Shown: positions 17,665 to 25,452, numbered from the stretch's first letter. The stretch: 64,000 nt of DNA from CAYZBF01 sp964476585 (GCA_964476585.1 CAYZBF010000003.1:1-64000), one strand, 5' to 3'. Translations and numbers: made by a program. The notes: generated from the sequence alone by a model not told the origin.

Positions 17665-18537
17665 TCAACCATCAACTGTTGCAATACCAAAGAGTTTGTT
17701 TAGCTCTTTCAATTCCCTTCTATAATCGCCATAGACCACAACATGATGATTTCCTGATGACTTGCGAATAAACTCCTCCGGGGAGTCATCTCCATAGGCC
17801 ATCGTTATTGCCTGGGCGTCTCTTTCTTCCATAAAATCCTTCATTGTCAAATATAATCTTGCCACTGCTATAAGGTCATTTTCTTCAGGCTCAACTATCC
17901 TTTTTGCTCCTTTCATCCATTCTTCTGCTACTTTTTTCGCATTTTCCCCATCAACGTTTTCCCATCTCTTTATAACCTCGCCGCTCTTGACATATTCAAC
18001 CTCCATCCCAAACTTTTCTCCGATAGCTTCAATCCCACCAGAAATACGGCAAAGGAACTTTCCCCAATGCGCATAATCAGCATTCAAAATTATTATCCTT
18101 GTTTTCTCAATTTTCTTTTTTGCACTCAAGATATTCAATCGGGAGTTTATATCTTCGTAGTTAATAGCAACCCAGAGATTTTTTCTGGGGTAAATATACT
18201 CAAGAGCATCCAGGGGTGTCCAGACTCGATTTTCCTCATTGAAAAGAATCATTGGAAGCCTGAATTCGGCTATCTTAAGAACACAATTCCCCAACCCGAG
18301 ATGAGGCTTATAGAGAAGGACGCCATCGGCCTCTGATATGGATTCCCTTGAGGCAACAACCTCTGTCTCCTCATTGATAATAATACCGTTAAGTACCTGG
18401 ATTTTACTAGAAAGGTTTTTCTTGAGGCCTTTTAGCATTCCACCAAAGGTCTTTTCCCATATTTCTCCCTTTCGACAAACCAGAACTGGAAGCACTTTAA
18501 AAGTTTCTGATGAGAGTATTTTATCTATTATAATCAC
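17665..18537 (-). CDS. L-fucose-isomerase-like protein with internal deletion
   Basis: 290 residues. The N-terminal two thirds match L-fucose/L-arabinose isomerase-like proteins (LLYKPHLGLGNCVLKIAEF; LNADYAHWGKFLCRISGG; RLYLTMKDFMEERDAQAITM). The last 35 residues match the extreme C-terminus of the family (PEEFIRKSSGNHHVVVYGDYRREL). The central and C-terminal catalytic portion, usually about 150 residues, is absent, apparently through an in-frame deletion near MAYGDDSPEEF. Catalysis is therefore unlikely. The GTG start at 18537 touches the Shine-Dalgarno GGGAGG; AUU or AUA codons at 18534, 18531 and 18528 are better spaced. Confidence 0.65.
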   Translation of the reverse strand: MIIIDKILSSETFKVLPVLVCRKGEIWEKTFGGMLKGLKKNLSSKIQVLNGIIINEETEVVASRESISEADGVLLYKPHLGLGNCVLKIAEFRLPMILFNEENRVWTPLDALEYIYPRKNLWVAINYEDINSRLNILSAKKKIEKTRIIILNADYAHWGKFLCRISGGIEAIGEKFGMEVEYVKSGEVIKRWENVDGENAKKVAEEWMKGAKRIVEPEENDLIAVARLYLTMKDFMEERDAQAITMAYGDDSPEEFIRKSSGNHHVVVYGDYRRELKELNKLFGIATVDG

Positions 18538-18582
18538 CTCCCTTCAATGAATTTCACCTTACGGCTCAAGGGCCTATAAAGT

Positions 18583-18753
18583 TCAGCCGAAGGTCGAATT
18601 TGGACGGGGCAGTGCGGCAAAACGCTCTAAGTGGTTGAGAACTTCAAGGGTGTTATAACCACCGGCACCAGAGATAGTAATGAGAGCGCATGGTTTATCA
18701 GCAAGAAGATAAAATTCCTCCTTTCTCACTTCTGTTTTTTTACTATTTAGCAT
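18583..18753 (-). pseudogene. Short fragment, possibly flavodoxin/FMN-reductase-like
   Basis: A 56-codon frame with GGGGAGAA before its ATG and a stop upstream of the fucose-isomerase-like gene. The stretch DKPCALITISGAGGYNTLEV resembles a beta-strand-loop segment of NADPH-dependent FMN reductases or flavodoxins, but it is too short to be a complete domain. It may be a leftover of a larger gene. The family assignment is weak. Confidence 0.3.
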
Positions 18754-18783
18754 TTCTCCCCTGAATTCCCTTAATAAGTTTAA

Positions 18784-19383
18784 TTAACGCTTCCTTACCC
18801 TGCTTTTCAACCTCATTAAACCTGCTTCGATTCTGGCAAATGTTAAACTTTTTCTATCATATTTGCTTAAATTTATCTCATATTTTCTAGCGATTTCCTT
18901 TATAATCGGCAACGGTTCTGGATTGCTCTTTTCCCAGAAAGGTCTTAATTCTCTCAAAAATATATTCGTTGTTACTGGGCCAATTCCATAAAAACTCATA
19001 ATTTCATTTTCTAAATCTTTACCATCTTTAGCCTCCTTATGCAATTTTCTTAAACTCCCCTCATAATCCTTTATGAGAGTATCGCAATTTCTCAAAATCT
19101 TTGTAGATGTTTTAAAATCATAACGAACATAGCCACCTTCTCTCATAATTGGGTTTACCAGGAAATCCCAGCCTGCCTTTAATATCTTTCTTGGCTCCAG
19201 GAGTTTATATCTTTCAAAGGTCATGTAGGTATTTCTTGCTATTGTTTCGGTTATCCTTGCTCCAAAAAGTATGCTGGCTAAAAACCACTTGAAAAGTTCT
19301 TTATCATTATTTTCCGAAAGGTCGATACACAACTCTTCAGAATATAGTTTGCTTCTTTTTAATTCGTTTACATTCACTTGCAT
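18784..19383 (-). CDS. HhH-GPD-like DNA glycosylase-superfamily protein
   Basis: 199 residues, all helical. The helix-hairpin-helix FYGIGPVTTNIFLREL (131-146) and the upstream FKWFLASILFGARITETIA resemble endonuclease III/AlkA superfamily proteins, in which this motif binds the DNA backbone. I do not see the catalytic Lys of bifunctional glycosylases or an Fe-S cluster. Activity could be monofunctional base excision or be lost. It lies alone, with no strong Shine-Dalgarno before the ATG. Confidence 0.7.
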   Translation of the reverse strand: MQVNVNELKRSKLYSEELCIDLSENNDKELFKWFLASILFGARITETIARNTYMTFERYKLLEPRKILKAGWDFLVNPIMREGGYVRYDFKTSTKILRNCDTLIKDYEGSLRKLHKEAKDGKDLENEIMSFYGIGPVTTNIFLRELRPFWEKSNPEPLPIIKEIARKYEINLSKYDRKSLTFARIEAGLMRLKSRVRKR

Positions 19384-19416
19384 AGTTTAATTTCTATCAG
19401 TAGCGCTCAAGACAAA

Positions 19417-19988
19417 CTACTCTTTAGTATATTCCTTTAGAAGAAGCTTTAGTTCCTCTCCCTTATAAATTAATTCTTTACTCTCAAAGGATTCAATTTC
19501 AAAGAACTTAGACAGTTGTCTATAAAGTGCCTTCATTCCCAGAATCTCTTCAATTAGCTCCTTAATCCATTTATCGTAGGCGATAGGATAGGTCCTGCAA
19601 GAAATGAATAAGGCTTGAGAGTATTGCCTATTTCAAGTTCAAATTCGTCCGGCCCAGATGTCCAATCTCTTGGGCGGGGTACAAATCGACCATCGATGAA
19701 ATCTAAATCAACGTGTGAATATTTTCCGACTTTAAGGAGGGCTTTGAAAATGTTCTCTAATTCATAAAAGCTTTTCCACTGCTGTTCTATAGCAGTCTTC
19801 TCAGTCATAAGCGCTTCCGGTGCTACAAGTACAAGAAAATCGAGACAGCTTTCACGGCTAGCCTTCCCGCGTGTGCAGGAACCAATCAGAAGCACAGCTT
19901 CAACTCCTGGATAATTGGAGAAGAAATTCACAACAGTAGTCGCTGCCTTTTCATGCTCAATTGTTGGATAATTTGCGCTAAATTCCAT
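19417..19988 (-). pseudogene. Nucleotidyltransferase-domain protein, frameshifted
   Basis: The first frame (19554-19988) has VLLIGSCTRGKASRESCLDFLVLV (nucleotidyltransferase Gly-Ser motif and acidic residue) and HVDLDFIDG. It ends early at SPTINGLRS. In the -1 frame the sequence continues as RTYPIAYDKWIKELIEEILG and further helices to a TAG at 19417-19419. That is the expected C-terminal half, so one base has been lost near 19596. Shine-Dalgarno AGGTAGAG precedes the ATG. Substrate unknown; the product is probably inactive unless the frameshift is an assembly error. Confidence 0.7.
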
Positions 19989-20027
19989 ATATCTCTACCT
20001 AGTTTTGTATTCCTCTTACTATTTGAT

Positions 20028-20192
20028 TTACAATCCGGAAACCTCTGTCGGCCCACATTCATGATAAATTGTCATTAATTCATCAATTTTGTGAACCTTA
20101 TCCTGCGCAGAAGTAGAAACCGGGATAACGAATAAACTTAGCACAGAAAACATAAATATTCCCTTTGATAAGAACTTTCTGTTACTTTTCAT
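20028..20192 (-). pseudogene. N-terminal remnant of a beta-lactamase-family serine hydrolase
   Basis: A 54-codon frame with GGGAGG before its ATG, a full signal peptide (FLSKGIFMFSVLSLFVIPVS) and the start of a mature domain, DKVHKIDELMTIYHE. Secreted class-C-beta-lactamase-like hydrolases commonly begin this way, just before GSVLVAEKG. The frame then ends at HECGPTEVSGL and no catalytic SXXK region follows in any frame. Its own promoter (20250-20278) is intact. I read it as a truncated gene still carrying its expression signals. Confidence 0.55.
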
Positions 20193-20249
20193 TTTCTACC
20201 TCCCATTAAATTGTTACTTTGACTGATTTTTTTGATAACTCTTGATTAA

Positions 20250-20352
20250 CTTATACAGTTGAAACAATCAAAAGCCAAGTTTTTCTGCAGTCGAAATGCA
20301 TTTGCTTTGCCAGATTTTAAGTGTAGAGCAACAACCACTCTGTTATGTAATG
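20250..20352. repeat. Dispersed promoter repeat, copy B
   Basis: Contains the minus-strand promoter TTGGCT, 17-bp spacer TTTGATTGTTTCAACTG, TATAAG (20250-20278), then AAATGCATTTGCTTTGCCAG and a later TTATGTAA. It closely resembles copy A (4450-4563). Confidence 0.55.
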
Positions 20353-20364
20353 GGTTTTACTCCT

Positions 20365-20982
20365 TTATCTCACTGGTTGCCTTATGATGGTTTTCATCTT
20401 TTCTGGTGCTACCTTCCTTGGGTCACTTAAATATATCTCATGGTGCTTTTCTTTCAATCCATCAAATTTGTAATTATTTTCCCTAATAAAGTTATGGAGT
20501 TTATCAATGGTTGGTCCTTCGGCGGAATATGGGCCGATGTGCATTATCTGGGCTGATAACCCTTCATGCAGAGTTTCAAATCTCATTTTAGAAAGAGCCG
20601 CTGGATTTTTCTTCTTTTCAACCTGAAGAAGAGCTCTATTAAACATATCTTTTGTTATAAATTCAGGTTGCATTATCATATATATCCATTTCCAAATATC
20701 TTTATTTTCCATACTAAACTCTGTCATGTCATCGGTCCACCAGAGACCTTCAAGGGACATAACGACATAGTCTATTCCTCTTTCTTTTTTGATCATAAAC
20801 TTGAGTGCATAAGCTACCGGAAATAGTGCCTCTATAGTCTCTTTTGCTTCCTCTACCGTATTCGGATCACCCCTACCATCTATCATCAAATAGTTCATTG
20901 GAGGTACATCAACAATTGATACTTCTTTAGAAGAAGGTTTGTATAGATGGTTTAGTTCTTTTTTGAAATCAATTTTTTTTAT
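20365..20982 (-). CDS. GyrI-like domain protein
   Basis: About 205 residues of the GyrI-like small-molecule-binding family (SHV2 fold). Clear stretches: VSIVDVPPMNYLMIDGRGDPN, YALKFMIKKERGIDY, EGLWWTDD, AQIMHIGPYSAEGPTIDKLH, HHEIYLSDPRKVAPEKMKTI. Members bind amphipathic compounds, and some hydrolyse them. The first ATG (20898) would cut off KKIDFKKELNHLYKPSSKEV, which belongs to the conserved family start. No ATG, GTG, TTG or CTG lies in the upstream open frame, but an AUA at 20982 sits 8 nt after GAGG, exactly where homologues start. I therefore extend the gene to that codon. Confidence 0.85.
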   Translation of the reverse strand: MKKIDFKKELNHLYKPSSKEVSIVDVPPMNYLMIDGRGDPNTVEEAKETIEALFPVAYALKFMIKKERGIDYVVMSLEGLWWTDDMTEFSMENKDIWKWIYMIMQPEFITKDMFNRALLQVEKKKNPAALSKMRFETLHEGLSAQIMHIGPYSAEGPTIDKLHNFIRENNYKFDGLKEKHHEIYLSDPRKVAPEKMKTIIRQPVR

Positions 20983-21031
20983 ATATTTTTCCTCATTAAA
21001 ATAATGTTATTTTATCTTGACTTACAAAATA

Positions 21032-21409
21032 TCAAGCCAGGGGTGTCCTGGATGGCAAGCTGTGATGGACTTCCTTTTTGAATTCCCAGCCGTTCATGTA
21101 TTTATGGAGAGCAAGCTGATCTCGCCTTAGAATTGCTATTTCAATATCTTTGTGGACTCTGGTAATACGTCCAATATACAGGTCAATAGCCCACCCACCC
21201 GCTATAAACAAGGGCTTTTCGAAACCGGCCATTAGTGCATTAACCTTTAAGGGTTCCACAAAGGAACTCACTCTGCAAATTCTCTCCAGGCATGGACCGA
21301 AAGTTGCTATTAGATACTTTATTAATATCTCTTTCTCCTTCTCCCGATATGAAGTCCACCACCTATTGAAAGATAAAGTCCTATTAAAAATCCCAGGTTG
21401 TACGGCCAA
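21032..21409 (-). CDS. AadB/LinB-type nucleotidyltransferase, C-terminally short
   Basis: 125 residues as an open frame. FIAGGWAIDLYIG (68-80) and RVHKDIEIAILRRDQ (84-98) match the nucleotidyltransferase core of aminoglycoside/lincosamide-adenylyltransferase-like proteins. Relatives continue 50-80 residues beyond the WEF position, whereas here the frame ends at SLPSRTPLA, so a C-terminal truncation is likely. The true start is uncertain: the first ATG gives an 88-nt overlap with the upstream lipoprotein gene, and homology begins near VEPLKVNALM. Possibly a decayed gene. Confidence 0.6.
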   Translation of the reverse strand: MAVQPGIFNRTLSFNRWWTSYREKEKEILIKYLIATFGPCLERICRVSSFVEPLKVNALMAGFEKPLFIAGGWAIDLYIGRITRVHKDIEIAILRRDQLALHKYMNGWEFKKEVHHSLPSRTPLA

Positions 21410-21630
21410 CCAGTGTTATTAACCTCGTATAAACCAACTTCCTTTGTAAACAAACTGACAATAAAAGTAATAACAATTATTAATCCATGCCATACACCTG
21501 CCCAGAATCCAGCCATGTCACCCGGGTTAATCTCTTGGTCCCAGCGCTCATTACCTGGAGCACAACTCAAGAACACCAAAGCCACGACTAAAATAAGCCC
21601 CACTGCTAAATATCGTTTATTCTTAAAAAT
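21322..21630 (-). CDS. Small lipoprotein with two transmembrane segments
   Basis: About 102 residues. With the start at an AUU (21630), four bases after GGAGG, the N-terminus reads FKNKRYLA then a hydrophobic core and FLSC, a complete lipoprotein signal with the positive n-region. The usual GTG call at 21603 removes those basic residues and has no ribosome-binding site. The mature part has the conserved FWAGVWHGLIIVITFIVSLF, VGLYEVNNTGWPYNLGFLIG and GGG, a widespread uncharacterised pattern. Function unknown. It overlaps the 5' end of the nucleotidyltransferase frame. Confidence 0.7.
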   Translation of the reverse strand: MFKNKRYLAVGLILVVALVFLSCAPGNERWDQEINPGDMAGFWAGVWHGLIIVITFIVSLFTKEVGLYEVNNTGWPYNLGFLIGLYLSIGGGLHIGRRRKRY

Positions 21631-21654
21631 AACTCCTCCTCTTTTTGTTATTAA

Positions 21655-22050
21655 TTAACCATCCCCTAAATCTTTTGCTATCTCTTCGAAAAATTCTAGG
21701 TCTGCCTTGAACATCTTACCAATCCTTTGCATCTCGTCCACATTTAACCATTGGTAGTCTTTCACTTCGTCAGGATTTATTTTTATATCATCCTTTATCA
21801 GTTTAACCCACCACCAATGTAGGTGATATTGCTTATCATCCGTAAAACACTCCCACACCTTGCGGATAGGTTCTACGTCTATTCCCATCTCCTCTCTTGC
21901 CTCACGTTTGACTGCCTGTTCTTGCATTTCATTTTCCTCCACAGCCCCGGTTATTGGGCACCAATAGTCCTCTGCAAATCCTTTCTTTGCCCTTTTAATA
22001 AGAAGGAATTTTTCATTCCTTTTTATAACAACCGCTACTGCATCTTTCAT
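21655..22050 (-). CDS. Nudix hydrolase
   Basis: 131 residues. The Nudix box fits exactly: Gly35, five residues, Glu41, seven residues, then REAREEMGI, the metal-binding helix that hydrolyses nucleoside diphosphate linkages. WWWVKLIKDD and DEVKDYQWLNVDEM are typical of MutT-like members. I use the ATG at 22050, whose ATGA overlaps the stop of the thioesterase and follows GGAGG; an ATG eight codons upstream is less likely. Coupling with an acyl-ACP thioesterase gives no clear functional link. Confidence 0.9.
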   Translation of the reverse strand: MKDAVAVVIKRNEKFLLIKRAKKGFAEDYWCPITGAVEENEMQEQAVKREAREEMGIDVEPIRKVWECFTDDKQYHLHWWWVKLIKDDIKINPDEVKDYQWLNVDEMQRIGKMFKADLEFFEEIAKDLGDG

Positions 22051-22832
22051 GCTTCCTCCAAATCCCTCCGCCATTCTATCCTGGCTCTACATATTTCTCT
22101 CTTATCTTCTTTTCTAATTAAGCTATTAAGAAATAAAGGCTTAGAACCCGAAATCTCTTCAGAACGAACAGATATCTCATCGCCATAGAATGCCTCTCTT
22201 AGAAAGTTTATTTCGAATATCGTAATGTCGTGCGTTATTCTCATTTCAAATGGGTAACTATCTAAGATCCATTCGAGATATTTTACATTGTTTACATGTT
22301 TATTCATATCTAAATCGCTAAAAAGAACAGGAAAAAATGGTTGATTCAGAAATACCTCAGGAGAAGGAACCCTGTCAAGTTTAGCTTCCAATGCATGCTT
22401 TTCTGACAATAGAGGCATTTTATCAGAAAAGGATTCCATTCTTTGTGGTCTTCGATTCTTTAAATCTATTACTACCCATGCACTACTCGCAGCTGCTATT
22501 ATTTTATCATTCTCATCCAGGATATGAAAATCGCGATAAGCAAACAATCGGCCTGTTCTTTTAGCCCAGGTTTCAACAAATATGGTATCGCCCCACATAG
22601 GAAAAGCATGAACCTTTATCAAGAGCCGGGATAACACCCATATTTGATTGTTTCCTATCAAATGGCTATAACCTAAATTCAAAGCTTCTGCATGATTCCA
22701 TGCGCTTTCTTGTAGGAAATTGCAGAATGATTGAAGTGAAGCTTTATTCTTTGCATCTACTTCGTAGGAACTTATTTTGTGCTTATCTCTCCAGATGGAT
22801 GGATATTGACTTTTATTTATATAATCTTCCAC
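22047..22832 (-). CDS. Acyl-ACP thioesterase (FatA/FatB-like)
   Basis: 261 residues forming a double hotdog. The catalytic-type motif SDLDMNKHVNNVKYLEWIL (172-190) carries the Asp175, Asn177 and His179 trio of acyl-ACP thioesterases; the first hotdog has LQESAWNHAEALNLG and ETWAKRTGRLFAYRDF. It would release free fatty acids from acyl-ACP in the cytosol. The GTG start at 22832 has only a weak ribosome-binding site. An AUA four codons later is an alternative, in line with other genes here. Translationally coupled to the Nudix gene. Confidence 0.88.
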   Translation of the reverse strand: MEDYINKSQYPSIWRDKHKISSYEVDAKNKASLQSFCNFLQESAWNHAEALNLGYSHLIGNNQIWVLSRLLIKVHAFPMWGDTIFVETWAKRTGRLFAYRDFHILDENDKIIAAASSAWVVIDLKNRRPQRMESFSDKMPLLSEKHALEAKLDRVPSPEVFLNQPFFPVLFSDLDMNKHVNNVKYLEWILDSYPFEMRITHDITIFEINFLREAFYGDEISVRSEEISGSKPLFLNSLIRKEDKREICRARIEWRRDLEEA

Positions 22833-22926
22833 CGTAAAATACCGTGGTTAAATAATAGAACGCTCATTCTAAAAAAGGGAGCTAAATTATGGTTTTAGTA
22901 TAATGTCTTAGGCTTTGTGAAGTCGA

Positions 22927-23295
22927 TTATTTACTTTTCTCAGGGGCAAATAGCTTTTCTGTCTCGCTGTTCATCAAAACCCATATAGTGTAAATCCCCA
23001 GCGCGGTCCCTATAGGTATGTTAATTAATTTCAAAAAGCCAAGCACCAGAACTAGAATTTTTGCCCAAGACTGGTAATTCAGTAACCCAATACCACCGAT
23101 AATTCCAGGTGTAGATACAATGACCAGGAAGAAAGCTACCACGGAGCCAATTGCGGATATGGCAGCCGTTGACTCCCAGTCCCCAGAAATAAAACCTACA
23201 CCAACAAAGGCTGTATAGACGATAACAGCAGCTAAAATCCCCAGGGCACTAAATACAATATAAAGTATCCCTAAAACTGTCACATGTTTCTCCAT
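22927..23295 (-). CDS. Small four-helix membrane protein (DUF4064-like)
   Basis: 122 residues with about four transmembrane segments, a charged start (MEKHVTVLGILYIVFSALGIL) and GIGLLNYQSWAKILVLVLGFLKLI followed by GTALGIYTIWVLMN. This pattern is common in small uncharacterised DUF4064-like membrane proteins. AAAAGGAGG precedes the ATG by 7 nt. Own promoter at 23415-23442. Function unknown. Confidence 0.7.
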   Translation of the reverse strand: MEKHVTVLGILYIVFSALGILAAVIVYTAFVGVGFISGDWESTAAISAIGSVVAFFLVIVSTPGIIGGIGLLNYQSWAKILVLVLGFLKLINIPIGTALGIYTIWVLMNSETEKLFAPEKSK

Positions 23296-23414
23296 TTCGT
23301 TAACCTCCTTTTCCTGGTAAATTCAGTTTTCAGTACATCCGTCTAACTCACCCATATCCGAGGTTCATCAATACTTCTTTATTCTTCTAATTCCTTTATC
23401 TCGTTTACGTAATA

Positions 23415-23500
23415 TTTATAAAAAAAAACAACTGAAAGTCAAGTTACCAGATTCAAAAATACAAAAGTTTTGCTATTCTCAGAGCGAAATGAAATACAAA
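23415..23500. repeat. Dispersed promoter repeat, copy D (weaker)
   Basis: Contains TTGACT, 16-bp spacer, TATAAA on the minus strand (23415-23442), then AAAAATACAAAAGTTTTGC in the position of the AAATGCAAGGGCTTTGC segment of copy A. Confidence 0.4.
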
Positions 23501-23568
23501 AGCACTGTAAGCCAAGTGTTTTGCTTGCAGCCTTTTAGGCCAATACCTTTCAATATTTCGTAGTCTTC

Positions 23569-24378
23569 TTATCTCCCCTGTGTCGCCTCCTGTAATTGCT
23601 GCAGGTCGAAAATTGAGATCTTCCGATAGCCTTTGGGCACTTCAAACTCAGAATCAGGGATTTGCTTCTTCTCAATCTTTTTAAACTCTCTTACTTCGCT
23701 TCCCCCTTCATAATAATCTATTGTCTTTAACGGAATACCCTGTTCCATAATAGCCATATACTCTGGAGAGGATTCATAGGATACCTCTTCTTCAGGTCCT
23801 CCAAATTCATTTTGTAACTCTTCGAGTTTGCGCATATCGAACTCATCTTTAATTTGTATCTTTGTAGAGATCCACATTTCCTCTTTTAGTTGTCCATCAA
23901 CCCATACCTGATATTTCTGAGTTGGATAGCCAGCTATAGTGGCCTTTTCAGAGGTCTTCTTGACATTCACATTGAGTTTCTTTTCTTTGGGTGCTTCTGC
24001 CTCTCCTCCTTTCATACTCTTCTTATACTTCTCATAAGCTTCTTTTTGCTCGGGGGTCATTTGCTTCAGGTACTCTTCCTCCATCTTTGTTTTCGTTCCT
24101 TCCATCTCTTTCTTCCATTGTTCGGGCGTACCACCCCAGTAGAGTTTCTGTGCAGGATCAGGACTGATTATATAAAAAAGTTTTTTCTCTAGATCGAACA
24201 TCATAATCTGATCATGTCCCACGTTCTTCATCTTGTTATTCTGGATATAGAGAACCTCTGTATATTCCTCCCCCTCTATTCCTTTGACCATCACCTCTGC
24301 TACCCAGCCAGCAAAAGCCGGTGGAGTCAACATTAAAGTTATAAACACGAGAAGCAATACCTTTGTTTTAACCTTCAT
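23569..24378 (-). CDS. DUF4412 periplasmic protein
   Basis: 269 residues with a cleavable signal peptide (VLLLVFITLMLTPPAFA). The mature part, VMVKGIEGEEYTEVLYIQNNKMK followed by MMFDLEKKLFYIISP and YPTQKYQVWVDGQLKEEMWIS, matches DUF4412. Members are secreted beta-rich proteins of unknown role that resemble LolA/LppX folds. A charged helical insert (EQWKKEMEGTKTKMEEEYLK and on) is unusual. GGAGG lies 6 nt before the ATG. The nearest strong promoter is 300 nt upstream, in front of a 43-codon frame. Confidence 0.8.
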   Translation of the reverse strand: MKVKTKVLLLVFITLMLTPPAFAGWVAEVMVKGIEGEEYTEVLYIQNNKMKNVGHDQIMMFDLEKKLFYIISPDPAQKLYWGGTPEQWKKEMEGTKTKMEEEYLKQMTPEQKEAYEKYKKSMKGGEAEAPKEKKLNVNVKKTSEKATIAGYPTQKYQVWVDGQLKEEMWISTKIQIKDEFDMRKLEELQNEFGGPEEEVSYESSPEYMAIMEQGIPLKTIDYYEGGSEVREFKKIEKKQIPDSEFEVPKGYRKISIFDLQQLQEATQGR

Positions 24379-24548
24379 CTCATACCTCCTTTTTTTATAG
24401 TTCTTTAATTTATGTTTTATCCCTCTTAGAAATGAACATTAATCCTTTCATCTTTTGCATATGATGCCAGAACAAAAAAAGCAATAGGATCGCTGCCCTT
24501 CCTCGAGACACTACTGGGAATCTCAATCTGCCTCTCATTTTAACTACT

Positions 24549-24680
24549 TTATTTTATTCTTATCTCAGCAGGCAAAATGACATCTGAGATATAGATATTT
24601 GGCTTATCTGAATTATATATTTTGTATTGAATATATATACTTACACTCGAAAAGCCTATCGCTCTTTGCTCTCCTTTCAT
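24549..24680 (-). CDS. Possible 43-residue leader ORF
   Basis: A short frame that begins 22 nt after a consensus promoter, with AAGGAA before its ATG, and ends 170 nt before the DUF4412 gene. The peptide (MKGEQRAIGFSSVSIYIQ then YKIYNSDKPNIYISDVILP) is not recognised and has no signal peptide. It could be a real small protein, a remnant, or the untranslated leader of the downstream gene. Confidence 0.3.
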   Translation of the reverse strand: MKGEQRAIGFSSVSIYIQYKIYNSDKPNIYISDVILPAEIRIK

Positions 24681-24701
24681 TGTTTGATTCCTTTTGCCTA
24701 A

Positions 24702-24730
24702 ATTATAGATTAAAAAAAATCAAATGTCAA
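24702..24730 (-). promoter_or_regulatory. Consensus sigma70 promoter
   Basis: TTGACA, 17-bp spacer starting TTTGATT, and TATAAT: both boxes match consensus perfectly. It drives the 43-codon frame and probably the DUF4412 gene, which would then have a 300-nt leader. Confidence 0.75.
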
Positions 24731-24927
24731 GCCGTTCTGGAGAAAGTGTTAGTGCATAGCTGAACTTCTCCACCATCCTCAGTAATATTTCTTGACAATT
24801 TGTAATTTTATTCCATACTTTTATTAATATAAACAAAAAGTTAAGACTTTTAAAGTAATGAGGGCTATTGATGGTTGGAAGGGCATTATTCTTTATGAAA
24901 ATGATACAAGTAAAGGAGTTTACAAAG

Positions 24928-25428
24928 CTACTCCACTAACCTTACGGTAATTCCTGAATTGGGGTCCAGGGCGATATCCATAACTATTTCTACGGGTGTA
25001 CCTCTTTTCTCCTGGTCTCTTAATTGAAATAGGAGTTCTTCTGGATTGACAAATTTCCCTAGCTCTACTTCAATCTCAGGGGTTTCTTCAATTGGTTTTG
25101 CCATATAAACTTGTAGTTTCTTTTCCTCATCCATTGCTCGTCTGCATAAAGCTCTAATATAAAATCTATTAAATACTAATCCTGCAAATATTGTATATGA
25201 TTCACGTAGTGAATCAAAACGAAAACAATTATTGTGATATAGAATTACGCCTAAGAAATCATCATCTCTTTCTTGTGCAGCTTCTCTCAGTAAATCAGGA
25301 TACCTTTTCCATCCATCATCTGTAAATTCTTCGCACCTAAATAGATCATCCCTTCCAACTGTGTGATCAATCTCCTCCAACATATATCTCCTAGTAATTT
25401 CATCTAAATCTTCAAATCTAAGCCCCAC
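24928..25428 (-). CDS. Uncharacterised protein
   Basis: About 166 residues, mixed charged, no signal peptide or membrane segment; not recognised. The start is set by the promoter at 25453-25481: transcription must begin near 25446, which excludes upstream codons. The GTG at 25428 follows AAGGAGG (11 nt). Visible features: an acidic N-terminus (EDLDEITRRYMLEEIDHTVG), a central CRRAMDEEKK segment and a C-terminal strand-rich part ending SGITVRLVE. It is preceded by a threonine aldolase and followed by the DUF4412 gene. Confidence 0.6.
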   Translation of the reverse strand: MGLRFEDLDEITRRYMLEEIDHTVGRDDLFRCEEFTDDGWKRYPDLLREAAQERDDDFLGVILYHNNCFRFDSLRESYTIFAGLVFNRFYIRALCRRAMDEEKKLQVYMAKPIEETPEIEVELGKFVNPEELLFQLRDQEKRGTPVEIVMDIALDPNSGITVRLVE

Positions 25429-25452
25429 TTTTAATTCCCCCTCCTTATATAA

